Source of the DNA: Bin76 sp963665765
GTDB lineage: Bacteria; Actinomycetota; Acidimicrobiia; Spongiisociales; ZC4RG35
Direction of reading: 5' to 3'
DNA: 64,000 nucleotides
Assembly: GCA_963665765.1 (NCBI GenBank)
Contig: OY762464.1
Span: 434,001 to 498,000 of the forward strand
In this document: in pieces, positions 15,200 through 23,548 of the stretch
Layout of the letters: every line of letters begins with the position of its first letter
How positions within the stretch are numbered: position 1 is the stretch's first letter
Made by a program: the position numbers and the translations under genes
Notes under the pieces: generated by a model
What the model saw: only the letters and a program-made list of their open reading frames with translations
Databases searched by the model: none
What the model was told of the DNA's origin: nothing

Positions 15200-16801
15200 G
15201 TGATGACCTGCTTTATGGAAGCGTGGCAAAGGGCAGATGTGGGTTGGTCGGAGAAAGAACGTCGCTCCTCGGACGGAGAAGGGAGTCGGACGGTCGGGTT
15301 GGTGACCGTCCTCTTGGCGAGCGTGGGTTTGTTCTCGATCTTGTCGGCGTCGGTCATATCCGTTGCCGCCGAGGAGGAAGCCCCCCCCCCGACGGGGGTC
15401 ATAGTCACAGACTCAGGACTGATCCTGCCGGTGCGGGAAGTGAGGGAGGGGGGATTCTTGGTGACCACTCCTTGCTCGCGGGAGGGTTTGGTGTCCTCCG
15501 GCGCCCACGTCACCGAGGTCGATATCGTGATCGATCCCGGCCATGGAGGTGTGGAGACCGGAGCAGTGGGTCGGGGAGGCATGGCCGAAAAGGACTTGAA
15601 TTTGTCGGTCGCCTTCAAGACCGCCGCTTTCTTGGAGGAGCGCGGTTACCGCGTGATGCTCACCCGAACCACCGATATACGACTGCCGATTGTCGTCCGA
15701 GCCGAGATAACCCGAGCCTTGGACGCCAAAGTCCTCGTGTCCATCCATCACAACGGCGGAGCGACCAGCCGTTCCCGGTCCCCCGGCACCGAGACGTTCC
15801 ACCAGGCGTACAACCCCGACTCCCGGCGTTTGGCCGGGATTCTCTACGAAGAGATTTACCACGCGTTTTCTCAGTACGACATTGATTGGCGTTACACAGC
15901 CAATCGGGGAGCAAATGCCGTGGTCAGAAGGTGGGACAGAAGAGATCTCTACGGCATTCTGCGACACAACCCGGAGATAGTCTCCGTCCTGACCGAAGCC
16001 GCCTACCTCACTAATCGGGCCGAGGAAAGACTGCTGTCAGACCCGCAAGTGCAAGCCGTGGAAGCGTCGGCCATAGCCGACGGCATCGTTCGCTATCTCA
16101 CCACCGCCGACCCGGGTTCTAGCTACAACGGAACCATTATCACCAGCCGGGCCCTGTACTCGGGCAGGACCAACAGGTGTATCGACCCGCCCTTGGAAAC
16201 CGAGGCCGACTTGGCCGCGGCGGAGGCCACGCCTTACCGTGATTTGAGAGAATCCCACCGGGCTGCAGTTCAAGCAATGTCGAGTCAGGGGATCCTGGAA
16301 GGCACCCATTGTGATGCAGGGCTGTTCTGTCCCAATGATCCCATTCGTCGATGGGAGCTGGCGGTCTGGCTGGTTCGGATCATCGACGGCGCCGAACCAA
16401 AACCTAGTTCGGCCGCCCGGTTCGAGGATGTCGACACCGACCAATGGTGGGAACCCCATACCCAACGCCTGTTCACTCTGGGGATAACCCGAGGGTGCGC
16501 CACCAATCCTTTCCTCTTCTGCCCCGGCCAGACGGTCACCCGGGGCCAAATGGCATCACTGTTGGTCCGGGCATTCGAACTCGAGGGCGCCTCGGAATCC
16601 CGATATTCTGACATTTCGAACACCTTCCATGCCGCCGACATCGAAACCCTCGCCGCGGCGGGTCTGGCTCGGGAATGCGGCGTCAACCCGCTCCGCTACT
16701 GCCCCCACCATCCCATCACCCGCGCCCAGGCTGCCGACCTGCTCACTCGAGCCCAGGCTCTGGTGACTTCCCAAGAAGATCCGAAACCCCCTCTCGGCTG
16801 A
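15200..16801 (+). CDS. N-acetylmuramoyl-L-alanine amidase with three C-terminal SLH repeats
   Basis: Exported zinc amidase that cuts the amide bond between muramic acid and the peptide in peptidoglycan. A hydrophobic stretch at about 31-57 is a signal or anchor segment. The Amidase_3 domain starts at about 107 with DIVIDPGHGG (His115) and MAEKDLNL (Glu130); the third ligand is in LVSIHHNGG and the catalytic Glu in VLTEAAYLTNRAEE. From about residue 350 three surface-layer-homology repeats follow, each with a cysteine pair of the type CxxxxxxFCP (for example GCATNPFLFCPGQTVTRGQ). The paired cysteines suggest disulfides outside the cell. The first Met is taken as start; Met6 is an alternative. 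Confidence 0.9.
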   Translation: MMTCFMEAWQRADVGWSEKERRSSDGEGSRTVGLVTVLLASVGLFSILSASVISVAAEEEAPPPTGVIVTDSGLILPVREVREGGFLVTTPCSREGLVSSGAHVTEVDIVIDPGHGGVETGAVGRGGMAEKDLNLSVAFKTAAFLEERGYRVMLTRTTDIRLPIVVRAEITRALDAKVLVSIHHNGGATSRSRSPGTETFHQAYNPDSRRLAGILYEEIYHAFSQYDIDWRYTANRGANAVVRRWDRRDLYGILRHNPEIVSVLTEAAYLTNRAEERLLSDPQVQAVEASAIADGIVRYLTTADPGSSYNGTIITSRALYSGRTNRCIDPPLETEADLAAAEATPYRDLRESHRAAVQAMSSQGILEGTHCDAGLFCPNDPIRRWELAVWLVRIIDGAEPKPSSAARFEDVDTDQWWEPHTQRLFTLGITRGCATNPFLFCPGQTVTRGQMASLLVRAFELEGASESRYSDISNTFHAADIETLAAAGLARECGVNPLRYCPHHPITRAQAADLLTRAQALVTSQEDPKPPLG

Positions 16802-16874
16802 AGACCTGCCCACCCCTACCGGGTTTGTTGGTCCCGTGGTTTCGTCGACACCGGGCGGTGAGCATTCGGAGCGG

Positions 16875-18506
16875 CTATGGCAACCGGGGCCCACGGCAGC
16901 TGTCGGAAAGTATCGCCTTGGTATGGTCGGCGTCGTCCTGAAGGGCTGCGATGACAGCCTGGCGTACTTGACCAATGGGCGCATCGCCGGGTTGGAACTC
17001 GGGAGGGATGAAATTGACGCTTACCATTTTCGAAGTGTCCAGCTTCTCGGCCAGATCGAGTAGTTCTTCCAGACGGTCGAGGGGGATGTCGGTGCTGACG
17101 TGGGCGGAAATTATCTCGGTGAGGTCAACGTACCGGTAGATCACCTCCGAAAGTGGGACCTGGTCGATCATCGCCGCCACCACGCATCGTTGGCGGGTCA
17201 TCCGGTGCCAGTCGGTGCTCTGGACTCGGGACCGCACATACCCGAGGGCGGTGAGCCCGTCGAAATGGTGCTCACCCGGCTCGACCACGATGTCGATGGA
17301 CGGGCCCTCGGGAACAATGGGTTTGATCCGGTCATTGATCGATTCGCTGACATACAGATCTATGCCGCCGAACAGGTCGATGACCTCGACAAATCCCACC
17401 ATGTCCACCAACACGTAGTACTGGATGTTCAACCCGGTCAACTGGGCCAGCGCCGACTTGATGGCCTGTCCGGCCGTGTCTTCCGCACCAGGAAAGGTTT
17501 CCGGGTGGGTCAACCCCAGACCGTAGATTTCGTTGACGATCCCCGGGAAGCCGTCGGGCCAGAGTTCTGATGCGGGCGTCCCCTCGGGAAATTTGACGTA
17601 GTGCCAGTTGCGGGGAATGCTGAAAGCAACGGCCTTACCGTCGGCGGTATCGATCGAAAGCACGATTATGGTGTCGGTTCTCACCCCGGATCGGTCGAAT
17701 CCGGCGTCGCTGCCCAGCAAAGCCACCGTCAGCCGAGCGGCGCCGTCCCAGGTCGATACGGGCGCGGTGGTCGGGGTCGCCGACGGTGGTGGTGACGACG
17801 GCGGAACCGATGACTCTGTCATGGGACCCTCGTCATCTTTGACCGGAGGCTTGGGAACATCTTCCCCGGGGACGATCGCCACGGTGGTGGCGGAAATCGG
17901 CGTGGGGATGGCCGTTTGCACCTCGGTTGTGTCGAACACATCGGACAGAAGCGTCATCTGGGCCGTGGCAAACCGGATAACCAGGAAGTGGGGCGCAGCG
18001 ATCACCGCGGCCAACATGGTCAGCACCACCAAGCTTCCCAGCCGGGCGGATCTGCTCCGTGGCCCTGGCAGATAGCGGAGCGGCAGCAGACGCCCGCGGA
18101 CGGCGGTCCGATAGGCATCCACGGCGATCACGGCGCGCAAGACCAGCGCACACAAGCTAAGCCCGATTGCCACCCGCAGCGTCGAGATGGCCAAACCCCA
18201 AACCAGCAGGGTTCTCGGCCCCTGCGACATGGTGTACACGAATCCGATGGCGACCACGCCCAGGGCGCCGGCTACCAGGACCAGTGCCCGGCCGTTCCGG
18301 TGCCCAAAATGCCCCAAACCGGGCCAAATGGCGGAGAGTGCCACCGCCAACAAAGGACCCGGGCCTCGTCGGCGCGGGCTTCCCCACCCCCGGTTCACCA
18401 CCAGCCTCGGCCCCGGCGCCGGGATATGGCCACCGCCACCGCCCGGTTCATCAAAGAGCTCGACCCACCGTTCACTTTCCAGGGTTGAGCAGGGAAGCCA
18501 AGGCAT
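16875..18506 (-). CDS. LytR-CpsA-Psr (LCP) family protein with multi-helix N-terminus
   Basis: LCP enzymes transfer undecaprenyl-linked glycopolymers onto peptidoglycan. The LCP domain covers roughly residues 255-530: VALLGSDAGFDRSGVRTDTI, AFSIPRNWHYVKFP, and later GLTALGYVRSRVQSTDWHRM with RQR, carrying the conserved Asp and Arg residues. The N-terminal 190 residues contain about four membrane helices (LAVALSAIWPGLGHFGHRNG...), unlike the single helix of most LCP proteins, then a Pro/Thr/Ser linker. The ATG at 18506 overlaps the rdgB 3' end by 35 bases; a GTG about 35 codons further in is an alternative start. Confidence 0.88.
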   Translation of the reverse strand: MPWLPCSTLESERWVELFDEPGGGGGHIPAPGPRLVVNRGWGSPRRRGPGPLLAVALSAIWPGLGHFGHRNGRALVLVAGALGVVAIGFVYTMSQGPRTLLVWGLAISTLRVAIGLSLCALVLRAVIAVDAYRTAVRGRLLPLRYLPGPRSRSARLGSLVVLTMLAAVIAAPHFLVIRFATAQMTLLSDVFDTTEVQTAIPTPISATTVAIVPGEDVPKPPVKDDEGPMTESSVPPSSPPPSATPTTAPVSTWDGAARLTVALLGSDAGFDRSGVRTDTIIVLSIDTADGKAVAFSIPRNWHYVKFPEGTPASELWPDGFPGIVNEIYGLGLTHPETFPGAEDTAGQAIKSALAQLTGLNIQYYVLVDMVGFVEVIDLFGGIDLYVSESINDRIKPIVPEGPSIDIVVEPGEHHFDGLTALGYVRSRVQSTDWHRMTRQRCVVAAMIDQVPLSEVIYRYVDLTEIISAHVSTDIPLDRLEELLDLAEKLDTSKMVSVNFIPPEFQPGDAPIGQVRQAVIAALQDDADHTKAILSDSCRGPRLP

Positions 18507-19071
18507 GCAAGGCCCGGCTTCGATGAGACATCCGGTTCTTCTCGGTGGCGGTCATTTCAGCCAAAGTCCTCTCCCCCACTTCGAACACCGGATCGTAACC
18601 GAACCCCCCTTCTCCTCTCGGTGACCGAGTGATCCTTCCTTCCAGAACACCCTCGGCGGTCAGGTAGGCGCCGGTCGGCCACATCAGAGCGGCGACGGTG
18701 CGGAATCTGGCCGATCTTTTCGAGCAGCCTTCCATCTCTTTGATCAACAGCCTGGTGTTTTCCCCGTAGGTGACGTTCTCTCCTGCATAGCGGGCGGACC
18801 GAACCCCGGGCGCTCCCCCCAACGCTTCCACCTCCAAACCGGTGTCGTCCGCCAGAGCCGCCATACCGGTGGCCTCCATGACCGCCCGGGCCTTGAGGAG
18901 AGCGTTTTCCTCCAGGGTCGCTCCCGTTTCCTCGACCTCGTCCCACATCAGGCCGGTGACGATCCGTCCCCCGACGCCCAGATCACGCCAGATCCGCTCC
19001 ACTTCGGCAATCTTGTCGGGGTTGGCCGACGCCACCACCAGTCGGTGGGGCGGGGAGGTCGCCGCTCTCAC
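18472..19071 (-). CDS. rdgB: XTP/dITP diphosphatase (RdgB/HAM1)
   Basis: Removes non-canonical purine nucleoside triphosphates (dITP, XTP) from the pool. It begins with LVVASANPDKIAEVERI and carries the family motifs ALADDTGLEVEALGGAPGVR, then SARYAG, GEGGFGYDPVFEV and KNRMSHRSRAL, in about 199 residues. The start is the GTG at 19071, which overlaps the rph stop (GTGA), so the pair is translationally coupled. A longer in-frame extension to 19467 exists but is out-of-frame sequence of rph. Confidence 0.93.
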   Translation of the reverse strand: MRAATSPPHRLVVASANPDKIAEVERIWRDLGVGGRIVTGLMWDEVEETGATLEENALLKARAVMEATGMAALADDTGLEVEALGGAPGVRSARYAGENVTYGENTRLLIKEMEGCSKRSARFRTVAALMWPTGAYLTAEGVLEGRITRSPRGEGGFGYDPVFEVGERTLAEMTATEKNRMSHRSRALHALASLLNPGK

Positions 19072-19784
19072 GGAAATTCGATGTCCACCGCCTGCCGCTG
19101 GACGGAGAACAACTCGGAAATCCCCTGGTGAGCGAGGTCCAGCATACGATTCAGGTCGGTCCGGTCGAACAGGGCGCCCTCGGCGGTTCCCTGGACTTCC
19201 ACCAGCAGTCCTCTCCCTGACATCACCACGTTCAGGTCCACATCGGCGGACCGGTCGTCCTCGTAGTCCAGATCGAGCAGGATTTCTCCCTCCACCAGAC
19301 CAACCGAAATGGCCGCCACCTGATCGACCGCCGCTTCGGGAGTGGCGATCCCCTGCTCCCCCGCCCAGCGCAGTGCCTCGATCATCGCCAGCCAGCCGCC
19401 GGTGATCGCCGCGGTCCGGGTTCCCCCGTCGGCTTGGATAACGTCGCAATCCACCCGGATGGCACATTCTCCCATGGTCCGCAGGTTCACCACCGACCGC
19501 AGGGAGCGGGCTATCAGCCGGGAGATCTCAAGTGCCCGGCCCTTCTGGTAGTGGTCTCGTCGAACTCTCTGGGCGGAGGAACCGGGGAGCATGGCATATT
19601 CGGCGGTCACCCACCCATGATCCCGTTTGGTGATCCAGGGGGGACGCTTCTGCTCCACCGTGGCGGTGCAAATCACCATGGTTCCCCCCATTTCGATCAG
19701 CACCGAACCAGGGGTGGCGTCGGTGAACCCCATCTGCAGACGGATGGGCCGTAATTCGTCAAACGGTCTTTTTCGCTCCATCAT
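19068..19784 (-). CDS. rph: Ribonuclease PH
   Basis: Phosphorolytic 3'-5' exoribonuclease that trims tRNA 3' ends. The 238-residue sequence has the standard order RPFDELRPI, GSVLIEMGGTMVICTATVE, YAMLPGSSAQR, ISRLIARSLRSVV, the metal-binding region CDVIQADGGTRTAAITGG, and a C-terminal ISELFSVQRQAV. Length is normal. It overlaps rdgB by four bases, a gene pairing common in actinobacteria. Confidence 0.95.
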   Translation of the reverse strand: MMERKRPFDELRPIRLQMGFTDATPGSVLIEMGGTMVICTATVEQKRPPWITKRDHGWVTAEYAMLPGSSAQRVRRDHYQKGRALEISRLIARSLRSVVNLRTMGECAIRVDCDVIQADGGTRTAAITGGWLAMIEALRWAGEQGIATPEAAVDQVAAISVGLVEGEILLDLDYEDDRSADVDLNVVMSGRGLLVEVQGTAEGALFDRTDLNRMLDLAHQGISELFSVQRQAVDIEFP

Positions 19785-19805
19785 CCACCAGGGTAGGAAA
19801 CGTAT

Positions 19806-20561
19806 TCATATTCGATGGGAGGCGCCGGGAACCGCCAGGGCCACGGGCCGGTCGAAGGTGCGTTCGGCGGCCGACACCGCTTCGGGAGTGGCGATGTGCG
19901 GCGGAATGTGGGTGAGCATCAGTCGCCGGACACCTTGTTCCCGGGCGATCCGCCCCGCCAGATCGGCGGTGAGGTGATACGGCGTCCATCTGCGGGGCGG
20001 CGCCGCTCCCAGGGAGGCCTCGCACAGGAACAGATGCGCCTTTTGCGCAATCTTCGGCCAATGGCCCCCGGGGCCGGTGTCCGCCGAGTAAGCCATCACC
20101 CGATGGCCGTCGCTCCAGCGAGACGCCACAGTGGGAACCGGGTGATCTGCCTCGGCGAAAGAGACCTGCAGGTTCCCGATGGTCACCCGATCTCCGTCGG
20201 TGACGGTTCGCAGGTCAAAGACCTGGGCGAATCCGCCGTCGGCGCCCTGACCCAGGAAAGAAAGAAAAGCCGGGAACACCTCGGGCGGAGCGTACAGAGG
20301 GATCCTCAGACGGGGGTGAGGTCCGTAGGCGAAGGCGTGGTAGGCAGAAACCAGATCCCCGCAATGGTCGAAATGGCGGTGGGAGACCACCACGGCATCC
20401 ACCAACCCCAGATCAAGACCGCGGCTCAGAGCCGCGAAGCTGCCCGGACCCGCCTCGCACCAAACCCGGGTGTTGCCCGCCTCGATCAGATAACCCGAAG
20501 CAGGATTGGAGGGCGCCGGGTAGGTGCCGCTCGAACCCAAAATCGTGAGTCGCATCACCAT
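19806..20561 (-). CDS. MBL-fold metallohydrolase (RNase Z/cAMP-phosphodiesterase-like)
   Basis: A 251-residue metallo-beta-lactamase-fold protein. It starts MVMRLTILGSSGTYPAPSNP and carries the zinc motif VVSHRHFDHCGD (HxHxDH), a downstream His in SFAEADHPVP, an Asp in AYSADTGPG and a final His in LMLTHIPPH. The layout matches short RNase Z-like phosphodiesterases found next to rph in actinobacteria. The ATG at 20561 overlaps the pdxH stop (TGATG), which fixes the start against a longer upstream frame. Confidence 0.88.
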   Translation of the reverse strand: MVMRLTILGSSGTYPAPSNPASGYLIEAGNTRVWCEAGPGSFAALSRGLDLGLVDAVVVSHRHFDHCGDLVSAYHAFAYGPHPRLRIPLYAPPEVFPAFLSFLGQGADGGFAQVFDLRTVTDGDRVTIGNLQVSFAEADHPVPTVASRWSDGHRVMAYSADTGPGGHWPKIAQKAHLFLCEASLGAAPPRRWTPYHLTADLAGRIAREQGVRRLMLTHIPPHIATPEAVSAAERTFDRPVALAVPGASHRI

Positions 20562-21205
20562 CAGGGGGCAAGTCGCTCCGCCACCCAGGCGCCGTCTCTG
20601 CGCCGGTACTCGAAACGGTCGTGGAAACGGTTGGGTCGGCCCTGCCAGAACTCGTAGCAGTCGGGGACTATCCGGTATCCGCCCCATTCCGAGGGTCGCG
20701 GCGCCTCACCGTCGGGAAACTGCCTCCACAACTCTTCCATTCGTTCCTCCAACCAAGCCCGGCCCGGCACCGGCCGGCTCTGCGGAGAGGCCACCGCCCC
20801 CAGACGCGATCCGGGAGGGCGAGACCGAAAATAGGCGTCGGACTGGTCGCCCGGCACCTTCACCACTCGGCCCTCCACTCGCACCTGGCGGTGAAGCGGC
20901 AACCACAGGAACACGCCCGCCGCCCGGGGGTTCTCCGCCAATTCTGCACCCTTTCGGCTCCCGTAGTTGGTGTAAAAGACGATGCCACCGGAGTTGGTCT
21001 CTCTCATCAGCACGGTCCGCGCCGAGGGCCGAGCCCGGGAATCGGCCGTGGCCAGAACGAAAGCGTGCGGCTCCGCCAGTCCGGCGTCCAGAGCCTCGGA
21101 GAACCAGCGGGCGAACAGATCCGACGGGTCGTCGGTCAGATCGGATCGGGAAAGTCCGGCGCTCTCGTATTCGGTGCGCAGGGTCAGAAGCCGCTTTTTA
21201 TCCAT
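20561..21205 (-). CDS. pdxH: Pyridoxamine 5'-phosphate oxidase
   Basis: FMN-dependent oxidation of pyridoxamine- or pyridoxine-phosphate to pyridoxal phosphate. The 214-residue protein shows the family blocks RTEYESAGLSRSDL, RTVLMRETNSGGIVFYTNYG, SRKGAELAENPRA, YFRSRPPGSRLGAVASPQS, EFWQGRPNRFHDRFEYRR and the terminal RLAP. I chose ATG at 21205 because homology begins just after it; a GTG at 21232 overlapping the upstream stop (GTGA) is possible. Confidence 0.93.
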   Translation of the reverse strand: MDKKRLLTLRTEYESAGLSRSDLTDDPSDLFARWFSEALDAGLAEPHAFVLATADSRARPSARTVLMRETNSGGIVFYTNYGSRKGAELAENPRAAGVFLWLPLHRQVRVEGRVVKVPGDQSDAYFRSRPPGSRLGAVASPQSRPVPGRAWLEERMEELWRQFPDGEAPRPSEWGGYRIVPDCYEFWQGRPNRFHDRFEYRRRDGAWVAERLAP

Positions 21206-21228
21206 CTCAATACACCCCCGGTGGGCAA

Positions 21229-22376
21229 TCACATCTTCTTGGCGATCTCTTCCAGCATCACCTCGGTGGCGCCCCCTCCGATGGGATGCAGGCGAGCGTC
21301 ACGGGACATCCTCTCGATGGCCGACTCCCGCATGTAGCCCATCCCGCCATGGAACTGCACGCAACTGTAGAGCACCCGGTTGACCAACTCGCTCATAAAA
21401 GCCTTGACCATGGAGATCTCTCGGACCGCTCCCCGACCCTGGTCGAGCAACCAGGCCGAATGGTAGATGAGCTGCGCGCCGGCCTCCACCGCCGTCGCCA
21501 ATTCGGCCAGCTTGTGTCGGAGGGCCTGCTTGGCCCACAGCACCTTCCCAAAGACCCGGCGGCTCTTGACGTACTCCACCGTCATCTCCAGAGCCTGGCG
21601 GGCCTCGCCCAAAGCGGCGGACGACAACACCAGCCTTTCATTCTGGAAGTTGCGCATTATGGCGTAAAAGCCCCGATGAAGATCACCGATCAGATTCCGA
21701 GCCGGCACCCGGCAGTCCTTGAACACCAACTCGGCGGTGTCCGACGACCGCCACCCGTGCTTGTCAAGAATCCGACTCACCGAGAACCCCGGCGTTTCCT
21801 TTTCCACCAAGAACAAACTGATCCCCCGATGGGAACAACCTCAAGGTCGGTCTTGGCCGAGAGCACCACGACATCGCTGCTCGCTCCGTTGGAGATGAAC
21901 ATCTTGGACCCGTTGATCACATACTCGTCGCCGTCGCGGATCGCCCGGGTGCTCATGGCCGCCACGTCGGACCCGGCGTCGGCCTCGGTGACCCCCAGCG
22001 CCCCGATCAACTCTCCGGTCATCATTTTGGGCAGGTATTGGTCCTGAAGATACGGTGATCCGTATCGGTAGAGATAGGGCATCGCCAACTCCCCGTGCAC
22101 GGCCACGCTGGCCGTCACCCCACCGAAGGTGCTTTTTCCGAATTCCTCGGCCACCGTGGCCGAGGCCAGATGACCCAGGCCCACCCCGCCGCGAGATTCG
22201 GGAACCCGCAAACCGAACAACCCGATTTCCCCCAACTCCCTAAAGAGCCGACGGGGAACCCGCCCCTCCTCCTCCCACTTCTCCCCGTAGGGAACCACCT
22301 CTTTTCGCACAAACCGCCTTGTTTCAGCGCGGATGGCCGCCAACTCCTCCGTCTCGTAGATGCTGGGGGCTTTCAA
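21229..22376 (-). pseudogene. Acyl-CoA dehydrogenase interrupted by a one-base frameshift
   Basis: Two adjacent frames on the minus strand make one acyl-CoA dehydrogenase. The N-terminal part (22376 to about 21824) runs from APSIYETEELAAIRAETRRF through ALGVTEADAGSDVAAMSTRA and ISNGASSDVVVLSAKTD. The C-terminal part (to 21229) begins ISLFLVEKETPGFSVSRILD and includes GMGYMRESAIERMSRDARL. The break lies at a run of five G on the coding strand (21823-21827). One more G would give the uninterrupted reading VVPIGGISLFLVEK. It is either a real lesion or a homopolymer sequencing error. The start is probably a TTG at 22376 behind GGAAGG; an in-frame start at 22424 also exists. Confidence 0.85.
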
Positions 22377-22498
22377 TGGAACGCCTTCCGTCGACCTTCG
22401 CCATTGTACGACCCCCACCTCCAACAGGTTCCCTGAGACCCCGTGGCATCCAGAGATTTGTGAAGTCGAACATATGTTCGGTATAGTCCAATAGCCTC

Positions 22499-23467
22499 AT
22501 GACCTCCCAACTACGCTGGACCCTTGCCGGAGACAAGCCGGGCGGGCTGTTTGAGCAACAGCGTCAGGTGGTGGGCAGGGGACGGTATCGGGGGCTGACC
22601 TTTCTGGAAGTAGATGCCCGGACCATCATCAACCGTCTGCCCTACACCAAGAATTTTCCCTTCGAGTACACCATCAACTGCTATCGGGGATGTTCGCATG
22701 CCTGCGTGTATTGCTTCGCTCGTCCCTCCCACGACTACTTGGGATTGGGCATGGGAGAGGATTTCGATACAAAGATCGTGGTGAAGATCAATGCGGTGGA
22801 ACTGGTCAGGGACCAAACGGCGCCCCGACACTGGGCGGGGCATCCGATCGCCATGGGCACCAACACCGACCCCTACCAGCCCGCCGAAGGCAAGTACCGC
22901 CTCACCCGGGGCGTGGTCGAGGTGCTGGCCGAACGCGCCAACCCCTTCTCGATGCTCACCAAATCACCTCTGGTGCTCCGGGATCGCCATCTGCTGGCCG
23001 ACGCCGCCCGCCGGGCCGACATCACGGTCAGCTTTTCGGTGGGCACCCTGGACACCGAGGTGTGGAAGCGGTCGGAGCCGGGCACCCCTCATCCCCGCCA
23101 GCGTCTTCAAGCTGTGCGGAAGCTGAAGGAACTCGGAATCTCTTCCGGGGTGCTGGTGGCGCCATTGCTCCCGGGAATATCCGACTCTCCCCGGCAGGTG
23201 GCCGAGTTGATGCGAGCTTGTCGGGACGCGGGCGCCGACTTCGCCGTTCCCATCCGACTCCACCTCCGCCCGGGCGTGAAGGAGCACTACATGGAATGGC
23301 TGCAGGAGGAGTTTCCCGACCTGGTGGGAACCTATCGGAGGCTATACCGAAATCGCTCTTACCTTCCGAAACGCAGGTCCGGAAACCAGAACCGCCCACC
23401 CCGTCGCCAACCGACCCTGACCCGGACCTCCGTCTCCCAAGAAAGGGGGCAAGGCCGTCTCCTATAA
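22499..23467 (+). CDS. Radical SAM protein, Rv2578c/SplB-like family
   Basis: A 322-residue radical SAM enzyme. The Cys motif is CSHACVYC (Cys65, Cys69, Cys72) in the context INCYRGCSHACVYCFARPSH, which is characteristic of the actinobacterial Rv2578c family related to spore photoproduct lyase-like proteins. Downstream blocks are GTNTDPYQPAEGKYRLTRGV, SMLTKSPLVLRD and GVLVAPLLPGISDS. The C-terminal 30 residues are basic and of low complexity. The substrate of this family is not established. It is transcribed divergently from the broken acyl-CoA dehydrogenase. Confidence 0.85.
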   Translation: MTSQLRWTLAGDKPGGLFEQQRQVVGRGRYRGLTFLEVDARTIINRLPYTKNFPFEYTINCYRGCSHACVYCFARPSHDYLGLGMGEDFDTKIVVKINAVELVRDQTAPRHWAGHPIAMGTNTDPYQPAEGKYRLTRGVVEVLAERANPFSMLTKSPLVLRDRHLLADAARRADITVSFSVGTLDTEVWKRSEPGTPHPRQRLQAVRKLKELGISSGVLVAPLLPGISDSPRQVAELMRACRDAGADFAVPIRLHLRPGVKEHYMEWLQEEFPDLVGTYRRLYRNRSYLPKRRSGNQNRPPRRQPTLTRTSVSQERGQGRLL

Positions 23468-23548
23468 ACCCCTTGCCCCTCAACACCGCTCCCGTGTCCG
23501 AAGCATTGGCCGTCCGCCTTTAGCCGAATGTGCCATCATGGAGCGCCA

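Noticed and set aside
21229..22376. Selenoprotein read-through as explanation of the split acyl-CoA dehydrogenase
   Set aside because: The two halves are in different frames; a one-base indel in a G run explains the break, whereas UGA read-through does not.
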